Part shown: positions 31,661-41,492 of the stretch, piece after piece
Numbering within the stretch: the first letter of the stretch is position 1
Layout: every line of letters begins with the position of its first letter
Source: Crotalaria pallida
Lineage: Eukaryota > Streptophyta > Magnoliopsida > Fabales > Fabaceae
NCBI GenBank assembly: GCA_037953625.1
Contig: CM075649.1
Coordinates: 73,129,290-73,193,289, forward strand
Direction: 5' to 3'
DNA: 64,000 nucleotides
The notes under the pieces: generated by a model
The model's database searches: none
What the model was told of the DNA's origin: nothing
The model's input: the letters and a program-made list of their open reading frames with translations, nothing else
Program-made: the position numbers and the translations under genes

Positions 31661-33392
31661 TATGCAAGCTCGGCCAAAGCAAGATTGTCAAAGATAAAAT
31701 CAGCTCAACCAAAGTCAAGCTCGGCCTTCGTTTTGTCCAAAGTAAAATAGTAAAGCTTCAGCTCGGCAGAACCATCAGCTCGGCCTTTGGTACTATAGTG
31801 TAAAATCTTAAATAATCAGCTCGACCGAAGTCAAGCTCAGCCTTCGCTGTGGACAAGTAAAGTGCTAAAGTCTCAGTTCGAGATCGAACCAGCGGCAAGT
31901 CAAAAGCTCGGCAAGAAGCTCAGATGCAAGCTCGAAGATGCTCAACCAATGTAGACGAACCAGCAGCAAATCATAAGCTCGGCAAAAAGCTCGGATATCA
32001 AGTTTCAGTTCAAGCTCGAATATTGGAGCTCGACTCATGTTCGGATCTCAAGCTCGCATTCTAGCTAGTCTGTAAAGCTCGGCCAGAGCTCGGCTCAGAC
32101 TCAAACTCAAGATACATTACAAAGCTCAGACGTCAAGGTCACTCAAGCCAGAATGCAAATGTTCGGCCAAAGCTCGGAGTTAGACTCAAGTCAGAATGCA
32201 AAGCTCGGCCACAACTCGGAAGTCAAAGGTCAAACTCAAGCTCGGTTCATACTTGGTCATCAGCAGTGAAGTATCATCAAGCTCGAAGCTCGATCGTCAG
32301 CAGTAAATTATCATCAAGCTTGAAGCTCGGCCTCATGTCGTGAAGCATCATCATTGCTCTGATCTCGGATCAAGATCAGAAAGGCTACTCATCAACGGAA
32401 TCGATCAGTCTATAAAAGGAATTGGCAATAACTATCAAATTCGAATATGGGTGTTGGAGAGGGAATCTCGTCAATCAATTCTTTTCATGGCAAAATTGAT
32501 TCTTTCCTACTTTGTAGATGCCTTTTGACTAAATGGCTATTGGAGAGAAAATATCATCAATCAATTCTCATAATGGCGAAATTGATTCTTTCCTTCTTTG
32601 TAGAAGCCTCGTGTCTAAAAGGGCATGACCTCCTCCAACACAAGGCTCTCTGGACTCTTATGCTCTTATACTCTCAATGCATCACTGTGATATTTATAAA
32701 CTGAGAAAAGATCAAATAGAGCTTTTGTGATCAAACCAATTCCTCATCATTCCGAAAACGAAGTTGCTCTCAAATTGTCAGATTTCAGTAATCAGTTTTG
32801 GACTCAAGAGCCAACACCAAAATCAGTACTCTCGTTTTTTGTGTGCAGAAGAGAAGGAGTCCTTGAAGGTTTCAAGGAAGTCTTCATTGACACGTGTTGA
32901 AGACGTTCTTCAACCGGCAACAAAGTCATTTGTGGTAGTGTCACGAGTTTGGTACACTCGGTGACATATAGGTGTAGATTAGAGAGGTTCTCTAATTCCT
33001 ATTGTAATCACACATTTGATTTTGAGTAAAAATCTCCTCAAGGTTTGGGAAGGACTGGACGTAGCTCTGGTGTTCTTCTTTTACTGCTTTCAGCATTTTC
33101 ATTTTTTGCTTTAGTTGCAATTAATCGGTTTCTTCACTGCATACTCGACTGAAATACAGTTGCTAAAATCTGTTGCAAAACCCGACTGAGTGTGTGCTCG
33201 GAACTCGGCAAACCGGGTTGTTAATCAGTGCTCGGTTCCTGCTCCACACTTGCTCGGCATTTTTCACTATCTCTAAAATCCAGCAACAATATTTCTTCCA
33301 CTTTCAATTAAATCCGAAAATTGTATATCAGCGATTCGAATTACTATTCACCCCCCTCTTGTAATTGTTAGACCGCTTGTTGGTTTCCAACA
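31661..33392 (+). mobile_element. Degenerate copia-type LTR K
   Basis: The last third resembles the F LTR in layout: 'ggaaggactggacgtagctctgg' at 33047 (compare 'ggggactggatgtagctttc' at 9549), then a 'cacccccct' stretch (33350; compare 10066) and a terminal TTTCCAACA at 33392. The first 680 bases consist of scattered AAGCTCGGCC / GCTCGA repeats. No primer site, gag or second LTR follows, and no 5-bp duplication is visible. It is a solo or truncated LTR. ORFs inside it are not conserved. Confidence 0.55.
31665..32340. repeat. Dispersed AGCTCGG(CC) repeats in LTR K
   Basis: More than twenty copies of AGCTCGG, AGCTCGA or close variants appear, often as AAGCTCGGCCAAAG or AAGCTCGGCCTTCG, at irregular 15-45 bp spacing. 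Confidence 0.75.
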
Positions 33393-33457
33393 TGACTAAC
33401 CTGATTCAATTAAAAATTTTAAAAACTCAATAAGTTACATAATAGCATAAGCAAATT

Positions 33458-34738
33458 TTGTAACACCCCGCAAATTCCTCGTATTGAATTAAAATACTAA
33501 AGACATTTATTTTGAGAAAAGTAATTTCGAAAGAGTATTTTCTTAAATAATTTTCTTAATTCACGTTTTCAAAGTAATGAATGATTTTTTTTAGGAATGT
33601 TTTTCATGAAATACTAATATGAGTTTTAGAAATTGAGTTTTGGAAAAAGGTCTATGTGTTTGATATTTTTATAAAAATATTTGTGATTTTTGTGTGAGTC
33701 ATTTTCTAACGAAAAAGAATTATTTTCTATTCATATGTGTGTATGTGTACACAGTTTTGGTATGTATGTCTATGCTTAGGATTACATGAAAATTTGATTA
33801 GTAGAAAAATACAATGCATGAATGTGTGTTTAAGTGTGTGATTCGTGTATATATGTGTATGAGTATGTGACGTGTATGTGCATGTATGTGTATATGTGTG
33901 TGTGTAACGTATGAGTGTGTATGAGGGGTGAAGCCTAGAATTTCCTAAGTAATGGACAAGAAACCAAGTTGTAACCAAGACTAAACTAAGTTAGTGAAAA
34001 ACCCTAACCAATAGCCAACTAGTCATTAAGCCTAAAGTGACCCCTAAAATCTAACCTAGGCTACCTTGTCCCCTTGAAAATGATAACCTCCACCCATGCA
34101 ACAAAGTGAGTTGCCAAAATTGCCCCTCCCACTTACACCCATGGCCGAACCTACAAGGGAAAAAGAGGAAATGTACGAATTTCCTATATAAGACTTACGC
34201 CTTAGTTTATTTCCATTCATTCACTTTCATTCTTTCATTTCCCTTCATTTCCCATACACAATTGTTGAGAGCAAAATCAAAGCTCTCAACACATAGAGAA
34301 ATAGAGAGGGAGGCCGTGAGTGAGAAGAAGAAAGAGGGAGAAGTCCAAACCAAAACCTAAGTCTTTCTTTGATGATCCAAGAACTTAGAAGTTTGAAGAT
34401 CAACCTTTTCTTTGGTGGGTATCTCGAATGAACATGAAGAAATTGTAATAATGTAGATTTTCTTTTAATTTTGTAATTTTCCTTTCTTTTCTTCTTTTGC
34501 ATGTCTTATTTTATGTTTGATCATGAACTTTTAAAACTTAAAGGAACTTATAAACGTCTAAATAATGGACTTCATAACTCAATTAAAGTTTTCATGAAAG
34601 ATCTTAAAGTTTTTCAACATAAATCCTAAAGTTCTAAAGGTTTGTTGAGATTTTTGTAAAGTTTAAAGCAAACCTCTTTGCATGTTAATTTTTCAAGCTT
34701 AAATGATGAGCACAAGTATGTTTGTGCTTGATCATGGA
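33458..34738 (+). repeat. 5' LTR of element B, first part (U3 and leader)
   Basis: It is identical in layout to 55401-56680. It contains a TG-rich microsatellite-like tract (about 33730-33925), a TATA-like ctatataag at 34194-34202 and a possible donor ggtgg|GTATCT near 34416. It stops after 'cttgatcatgga', where the family-A array begins. Confidence 0.88.
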
Positions 34739-34804
34739 GATTGAATTCGGTATCGACCTAATTCGGTATCATGGAGATTGAATTCGGTATCGACCTAATT
34801 CCGG
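34731..34804. repeat. 37-bp tandem duplication at the B/family-A junction
   Basis: The block beginning ATCATGGAGATTGAATTC at 34731 is repeated from 34768. Each copy contains the last B bases (atcatgga) plus the first pol bases, so the duplication spans the join itself. Confidence 0.92.
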
Positions 34805-37608
34805 GAGCTGGTCCCATTTCTATCGCTCCCTATAGAATGGCACCACCGGAAATGGCGGAAATGAAGAAGCAGATTGAGGAGCTGCTGCAGAAACAGATGA
34901 TTCGACCAAGCGTGTCACCTTGGGGTGCTCCTGTCTTGTTCGTCAGGAAGAAAGATGGTAGTATGAGGATGTGCATCGACTACCGACAACTTAATAAGGT
35001 CACCATCAAGAACAAGTATCCGTTGCCACGGATAGATGACCTTATGGATCAAGTTCGTGGGGCTTCAGTATTTTCCAAGATTGATTTGAGGTCGGGGTAC
35101 CATCAGATCAGAATTAGAGAAGAGGATATCTCTAAGACTGCATTTCGATCTCGATACAGACATTATGAGTATGTCGTGATGCCGTTCGGATTGACTAATG
35201 CACCAGCTATCTTCATGGACTACATGAATCGAATCTTTAGACCTTATTTAGATTCATTCGTGGTTGTGTTCATTGATGATATTCTGATTTACTCTAAGAG
35301 CCCGGAGGAGCATGCTGAACACTTGAAGATAGTGTTAAGCATCTTGAAGGAGAAGCAGCTGTACGCCAAACTTACAAAGTGTGAGTTCTGGCTGAAGGAG
35401 GTTAAATTTTTGGGGCATGTGATTTTAGATAAAGGGATAGCAGTTGATCCAACGAAAGTAAGTTCGGTTTTGCAATGGGAGCAACCAAAGTCGGCCACGG
35501 AAGTCAGAAGTTTTCTTGGTTTGGCTGGGTATTATAGAAGGTTCATCGAAGGTTTCTCGAAGATTGCACTGCCTCTGACGAAGTTGACAAGGAAAGATCA
35601 ACCGCTCCTATGGGATGAGAAGTGTGAGAGAAGTTTTCGGGAGTTGAAGGAAAGGTTGACATCGTCTCCTGTGTTGGTGCTGCCCGATACGCTGAAGAGT
35701 TTCGATGTGTATTGTGACGCGTCGAAACAAGGTCTTGGGTGTGTCTTGATGCAAGATGGACAAGTCGTCGCTTACGCTTCGAGACAGTTAAAGGTTCATG
35801 AGATGAACTATCCAACCCATGATCTGGAGTTAGCAGCTGTGGTGTTTGCCTTAAAGATCTGGAGACACTATCTCTATGGCACTACGTTTCGGGTGTTTAG
35901 TGACCATAAGAGTTTAAAGTACCTCTTTGATCAAAAGGAGTTGAATATGAGGCAACGCAGATGGATGGAGTTTTTGAAGGATTATGAGTTTGAGCTCCAG
36001 TACCATCCTGGGAAGGCTAACGTTGTGGCGGACGCATTGAGTAGAAAGGCAATGCATATCAGTGCAATGATGGTCAGAGAAGCTGCACTGATAGAGGAAT
36101 TTCGAGATTTGAGTCTGACGATGCAAGTGGAGCCGACAAGCATCAAGTTGGGAATGCTGCAGATTGCTAACGATTTTCTGCAAAGGATACGGGAATTGCA
36201 ACACAAGGATGGGAAACTCATGGAAAAGAGGAAGTTGATGCAAGAAGGTAAGGAGTTGGAATTTCAAGAAGGGAAGGATGGAATCCTTCGCTTTAAAACG
36301 AGGATTTGTGTGCCTGATGATTTGGAAGTAAGAAGGATGATTTTGGATGAAGCGCATAAGAGTAAGATGAGTATGCATCCGGGAGCTACTAAAATGTACC
36401 AGGACTTAAAGAAGTTATTTTGGTGGCCTGGTTTGAAGAGAGATGTAGCTGAATATGTGGCATGTTGTTTAGTATGTCAAAAGGCCAAGGTGGAACATCA
36501 AAGGCCAGGAGGAGAGTTACTTTCTTTAGAGATCCCGTTGTGGAAATGGGATAGCATCTCGATGGATTTTGTGTTAGGATTGCCAAAGACATCTACTGGT
36601 CATGATGCAATTTGGGTGATCGTGGACCGTTTGACCAAGTCAGCGCATTTCATTCCCGTGAATATGCGCTACTCATTGGAAAAGCTCACTCAGTTGTACA
36701 TCAAGGAAGTTGTTCGTCTGCACGGAGTACCATCAAGCATTGTGTCTGATCGCGATCCGAGGTTTACATCAAAGTTTTGGGAAGATCTGCATAGAGCCTT
36801 GGGTTCGAGATTGAAGCTAAGTTCTGCATACCATCCTCAGACTGATGGTCAAACAGAAAGGACTATTCAGTCGTTGGAAGACATCTTAAGAGCTTGTGCA
36901 TTGGAAGGACAAATAAATTGGGAGCAAATGTTGCCACTCGTGGAATTCACTTACAACAACAGCTATCACACGAGCATTGGAATGGCACCATTTGAAGCTT
37001 TGTATGGGAGAAAGTGCCAGACGCCGTTATGCTGGTTTCAAGTGGGGGAGAGTTCTCTGATTGGACCAGATATTGTGCAAGAGACCACGGAGCAGATCAA
37101 AATGATACAAGAGAAGATGAGGGCAGCTCAGAGTAGGCAGAAAAGCTATGCTGATAGAAGGAGAAAAACCTTAGAGTTTGCTGAAGGAGACCACGTGTTC
37201 ATTAGAATAATACCAACCAAAGGTGTTAGTAGAGCCTTGAAAACGCAGAAACTATCACCTAAGTTTATTGGTCCCTATCAAATCCTCAAAAGGATCGGCC
37301 CAGTAGCCTATCAATTAGCTTTGCCTCCGTCATTAGCTAATCTCCATAGTGTATTCCATGTGTCTCAATTGAAGAAATACGTCCACGACCCCACCATTGT
37401 CCTTAGAATCCAACCGGATAACTTAGAAGTTCATAAGAACCTAACCTTCAAAGCTGTGCCAGTTCGTATTGAAGACCGAAGAATCAAGCAGCTTAGAGGG
37501 AAGGACATCCATCTGGTCAAAGTTGTCTGGGTCTGTGGAGATGTAAGAGAAGCATCTTGGGAATTAGAGGATAAGATGCGTCAGGATTATCCTGACTTGT
37601 TTGTATGA
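34776..37608 (+). pseudogene. 5'-truncated family-A pol (RT, RNase H, integrase, chromodomain)
   Basis: The frame is open for about 940 codons and matches the second two-thirds of the 41493-45827 polyprotein with few changes. Gag and protease are missing: homology starts at the stretch just before RT (EIEFGIDLIPGAGPISIAP). Visible parts are the RT entry motif SPWGAPVLF, SGYHQI, the catalytic FIDD, the RNase H CDASKQGLG motif, the integrase HKSKMSMH…CLVC zinc site and DDE core, and the chromodomain tail. One change stands out: Arg replaces the usual Gly in RYGHYEY (35161 region). It ends 42 bases before the LTR. An ATG at 34771 comes from the junction duplication and is not a native start. Confidence 0.9.
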
Positions 37609-37638
37609 GTTGAATTTCGGGGACGAAATTCCTTGTAA

Positions 37639-37650
37639 GTGGGGGAGTAG
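37639..37650 (+). other. Polypurine tract before the central family-A LTR
   Basis: gtgggggagtag directly precedes TGTAACACCC at 37651; the same sequence precedes 45870. It serves as the plus-strand primer in LTR retrotransposons. Confidence 0.85.
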
Positions 37651-38072
37651 TGTAACACCCCAAAAATTTTAATCCCCGATTAATGAAATGTTAATTATAA
37701 TTTAATTATAATTAATAGTTTTCAAATTAATCCTTGATTAAAATATGTGTGTATGTAATTAGCTTGCATGTGAGAAATTATTTAATAAATAATTTAAATG
37801 CCTAAAATGCATATTTTGCATATTAGTCCCTGGGTTGGGACCTAGAAGCAATTATAGGAAAGGTTTTGGAGGGAAAGTAAATAAAATAATTATTTTTCAA
37901 AATCTGGGTAAAACACTCGAGTATTTTCTGGAATACTCGAGTATTCTGGGTCAAACTGCACGAGTTAGTGCGTTTGATGAGTCACAGCCAACGAGTTCGC
38001 TTTGTTGACACGATTACACCATCTTCAACAGCTCAAGGATGTCGTGTCGCACTGCATGAACCTTCTCCATGT

Positions 38073-38080
38073 CTATATAA
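38073..38080 (+). promoter_or_regulatory. Putative TATA box of the family-A LTR
   Basis: ctatataa lies about 420 bases into the LTR, just before the leader; the copy in the 3' LTR is at 46292-46299. Equivalent boxes occur in B (34194, 56126), F (9003, 13295) and G (2671, minus). Transcription would start about 30 bases downstream. Confidence 0.6.
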
Positions 38081-38977
38081 GCTTATCAACCACGAATTCG
38101 TGGGAATTTTGCTCAATCTTGCTTGTGTTGACATAGTTAGGGTTTCGAATTCGTCTCGTTCGATTCTCTTTTGATTCTAAGTGTTAGGCTTCGAGTGATA
38201 CACCAATACAAAGCTCACATCACGAGCTTTGTATAGACACCAAAGTTGTGAGGTTTGAGTGTGTGGATTAAGAGAATCGAAGGCTTGAAGTGAAGCTGTC
38301 CTTGCTTGAGTTGGTGTCTGGAGCTTACTTTGATCATCGATTTCGGTAAGCTCGTGAATCCCTGAGTCTCAAACTTAATTCCTTTAGTTAGTTGATGTTG
38401 TATAGAGTCTAGAAATCTAATTTTCCCCAATTCTTATATCTGTTTTGTGGGTAAACCAATTCGGTTTTGGTGATGCACTCAAAACTGCTCTGCATGTGAA
38501 GTTCAAATTGATTTCTGGTGTTGGAGCTCTTTTCTTGGATTTCTTTCTGTTGATTCACATCTGAGAGGTAAGGGGAAGTAATTATATTCACTAGATAGAG
38601 TTTGAAATCCATTAAATGTGTTAGAGAGCCACCAAGAGGCTCTAAGGGCTTAGATTCTATAGGAACTTTGGTTTGGAGACCAATCCATGCTCTAAATCCG
38701 TATTGAGCAAGTTTGTTATCATGCATGTGAACCTGAATGAGCTTTGTTTCATGAATATTATGCTTATTGTGTGATTTGAGGTATGGAGTTGTTAAAATGC
38801 CTTTTTAAGCATAATCAATGATTTCTCTGTCAATTCTGTGTTTTGAATTGAAATAAGTGTTGTAACATGTTTGATTAATGATATGTTAACTCTGTTGATC
38901 CCTGAAATGGACTTAAATTGAGTAGAAATGAAAATGGCATGTTAAAACCAGTTTTCAATACTGTCAGCTGCGAAACA

Positions 38978-39300
38978 CTCGAGTAAATAGCAAAAGTACT
39001 CGAGTAAATCGTGTTCAAAATAAAGTAAATTTCATAAGAACACTCGAGTATTTTGTCTGTTACTCGAGTATCGGGCATGAACTGAGAATTGTTATAGGTC
39101 AAACACTCGAGTCATTCAAAGTCACTCGAGTATTCTGGAAAAGTCCAAAGAACACTCGAGTAACTCAGGAACTACTCGAGTAAATTGTTGAAATTAAAAC
39201 CCAAATCCTCAGAAAGACATGAACACTCGAGTAAGCTTAAGAACACTCGAGTAATCTGGAAAATCTCCAGAACACTCGAGTATTCTGAACTTTACTCGAG
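38978..39300. repeat. CTCGAG palindrome-pair array in the family-A LTR
   Basis: CTCGAG hexamers start at 38978/38999, 39043/39063, 39106/39125, 39155/39175, 39226/39246 and 39275/39295, giving spacings of 21, 20, 19, 20, 20 and 20 bp. Most are within ACTCGAGTA. The same array is in the 3' LTR (47197-47519). Confidence 0.95.
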
Positions 39301-39529
39301 TAAAATGCCCAGAATCTGAAAACATCATTTTCAACTCTAACTTAATTAATTAAGGAATTATTAAGGATAATTCAAGGGATCAAAGACTTAGAGAAATTGA
39401 TAAATACAAATAGATCGTTCGGTGACGATCCATTTTGAAAATTAAGCCTAGGTGGCAAGTAATGTATTAATCAATTTCCCCTAAGTCTAAAATGCATTCA
39501 TTCTGGAGTTTGGATGGTAGGACGTATTC

Positions 39530-39760
39530 ATGTTTCGATAAACATGTGGAGGGCCTCTGGGAGTGCCAATACGCTTGCTTGATGACACGTCGTTGACGTG
39601 GTCGGCTTTGTGGATGCCGATATGGATATATCGTTTGGATGACGATCCGTTTGGATGACGGGATATGCTCGAGTGGCATGGATACCAAGCTTGACGTGTA
39701 CATTCTAGGTGAATGTACGAATTGTTGTATACCTAGGAATACAACGCACTGTGGAGTGCT
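39530..39760. repeat. Hairpin cluster in the family-A LTR
   Basis: Successive stems are CATGT…ACATG (about 39529-39546), TCGGC…GCCGA (39602-39620), ATCG-tttggatga-CGAT (39630-39646), CCG-tttggatga-CGG (39648-39662), GTACATTC-taggt-GAATGTAC (39698-39718), TTGTAT…ATACAA (39724-39742) and GCACT-gtgg-AGTGC (39746-39759). LTR D carries the same cluster on the minus strand (63818-64000). Confidence 0.85.
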
Positions 39761-40019
39761 GGGTTGTCAGGGATGGACGTCAGAAAGTGACTTAGAAAAT
39801 GTGGAGATAAGTTGAGAGTTAAAGTCATGCATCATGTCATTCACCTAATGCAATTGATATACCTGAATTAAGTGTGAACATCCTATGTGCATCTGATACT
39901 TGCTAAATGCTAATTGTGATTGTTATTAATTGATGCATTATTATCTTTCATATGTTTTCATGATTTATTCTCTATTGATTATGTGAGTAGAATTGCTTAC
40001 CCCTATGCCCTTGTAGGTG

Positions 40020-40511
40020 ATGTCTCGCTACATTGCTTGCATCGAGATCCGGCCACTTCCTAGTGGCGTATGGATCTATGAGGACCATCGCGCGGTGTAT
40101 GAGGGGGAGGTAGAGTTCACATTCTACCACCCTAATCCACTGATGCGATTCCGTCCTCGTAGGTTTAGGATTCCCATCATATAAACTATGCATGTACCCC
40201 CGTTTTATACTTATCATGGACCACCTCCCATGCGACCAGCTCTCTCTTACCATAGTTTTCATTTTCGACCTACCCGCTCTCACCCTTTTACTTCGAGAGT
40301 TGTCCGCGAGGAGACTCCCCCTTCTTATCCAAGGAGCCCCGTCAGGGTTTCACCATCACCTGACCCGGTACCCAGTGGTAGGGTACACTTTCCTTCGGAT
40401 GAGATTGAGGAGGATCCGGTGGAGGACGAGAGTGGGAGCGAGCCTGTCGTGCATTCTACTGGGAGTGACTGGAGGGACGATGATCCCTGGGTACATGTAT
40501 ATGGTGTATGA
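40020..40511 (+). pseudogene. LTR-encoded ORF, interrupted by one stop (family A, central LTR)
   Basis: ATG follows the acceptor by two bases. The first 54 codons (MSRYIACIEIRPLPSGVWIY…) end at TAA (40182-40184). The same frame then stays open to 40511, through a basic, Pro/Tyr-rich part (HVPPFYTYHGPPP), an Arg-rich stretch, a Pro/Ser segment and an acidic tail (DEIEEDPVEDESGSE). LTR D has TAC in place of the stop and one 156-codon frame. I recognise no family. Whether A makes only the 54-residue peptide, reads through the stop, or starts again at Met-56 is unknown. Confidence 0.55.
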
Positions 40512-41203
40512 TGTGGATCCGAGGATCCGGTGTGTGGAGGAGATGTGCTGCTGCTGCTGTAATGATGATGCTACTACCTTTTTACCTATATTTTGGGAGA
40601 CTACTGCTGCTACTACTACTGCATCTGATGCTGATGGATCTACGTGACTATCCCTGGGGTTGTATTTTGATTATGTATATATTGTACATATGTTTTACTC
40701 TAGGGTTATAGTGTCATAGTGAGGTAGATCTGTTTATATGGACTTGTTATATTTTGGAACTTGGTGACTTATCTCATGGACTATGTATGTATGACTCTTT
40801 CGTATATATGAAAATCTATGTTTATATTATATCAGTTGCATAGTCCAGTAATTTCCGCTTACTCTGATTTAACTTATAAATGAGCTCGGCTATAAGTATT
40901 AATTGACGGTATCAGTTTTATTGAACAAAGTATGGGTAGCTTCAATTGATTGTAAAATGCACATAAATTTCTAAAGAACGAATGTTATCCTGCTTGAGAA
41001 AAGGTTTTAGAAATCGCCGAACCCGATACAAGTGTTTTAAAGGATTTTAGAATTTATTCTCCAAGAGTTCCATTAGATGAATTGTGCACCCGCTTTAAAG
41101 AAAATTTTATTTACCATATTATCTTAGCTCACAAGTCCATATATTATCCAATATAATAGCTTAAATATTAGTTACAATTTGGGTAATCCGGAAGGGTGTC
41201 ACA
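40512..41203 (+). other. 3' end of family-A LTR after the ORF
   Basis: Non-coding; includes CTG/CTA trinucleotide-rich sequence (40545-40640) and AT-rich sequence to the LTR end. The same sequence is in the 3' LTR and, reversed, in D. Confidence 0.6.
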
Positions 41204-41208
41204 CTTAG

Positions 41209-41220
41209 TGGTATCAGAGC
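41209..41220 (+). other. tRNA-iMet primer binding site of family A
   Basis: TGGTATCAGAGC lies five bases after the LTR end at 41203. Confidence 0.93.
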
Positions 41221-41492
41221 AAAAGTCAGATCCTGTAGTAGTAGAAGTGGTTCCAGAAAGGTAGCCATCAACATCAAGCAGGTATCTCCAAAGCACTTAT
41301 TACCTTGAATGCTGTTATTTTGATTGTTAAAGGTTTGAATACCCTGAATTGTTTGTATCTTGTCTCTTTTGAGTACAAGACACAATTGATTGTAGATCAA
41401 ATAAGCTTAGGATAGAGCCTTAGTATAGGTAGTGTAATGGAAGTTTCTTTAGTTCAACATATGTGACCATAAGTCCATAGCGCAGGTCTAAT

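Larger units (their letters stand above)
38346..40016 (+). other. Putative leader intron inside the family-A LTR
   Basis: A good donor (gatttcg|GTAAGCTC) and acceptor (tgcccttgtAG|gtg, preceded by a T-rich stretch) enclose 1.67 kb containing the palindrome and hairpin arrays. The donor is conserved in G, H, E, J and the 5526-6463 fragment; the acceptor in D, H, G and, in weaker form, E. The exon after the acceptor begins two bases before an ATG. No RNA evidence is available, so this is an inference. Confidence 0.5.
37651..41203 (+). repeat. Family-A LTR (central; 5' LTR of the full element)
   Basis: It is 3,553 bp, starting TGTAACACCCC and ending GGAAGGGTGTCACA. I count roughly two dozen differences from the 3' LTR (45870-49421), which implies a young insertion. 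Layout: U3 with a CTCGAG pair (37916/37936), TATA box 38073-38080, leader, donor ATTTCG|GTAAGC (38346), CTCGAG array (38978-39300), hairpin cluster (39530-39760), acceptor cccttgtag|gtgATG (40016/40017) and an LTR-encoded ORF (40020-40511). All of these also occur in the 3' LTR at +8,219. Confidence 0.93.

Noticed and set aside
31661..33392. K as a complete solo LTR with target duplication
   Set aside because: No 5-bp flanking duplication could be found for any likely start, so only a partial LTR is claimed.
33730..33925. TG-rich tract in LTR B read as a Cys/His/Thr-rich antisense protein
   Set aside because: The frame reflects an imperfect (TG)n microsatellite and is not a plausible protein.
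35914..36378. Long antisense frames within the two pol copies (also 44133-44597 and others)
   Set aside because: They mirror the sense pol codons, are identical in both copies because pol is, and resemble nothing known.
40545..40640. Trinucleotide-rich segment (CTG/CTA) as an expanding microsatellite
   Set aside because: The repeats are imperfect and short, and are the same in both LTRs.
41209..41220. A tRNA-Met gene suggested by TGGTATCAGAGC
   Set aside because: Only the 3' complement is present, placed next to LTR ends; there is no cloverleaf. It is the primer binding site.
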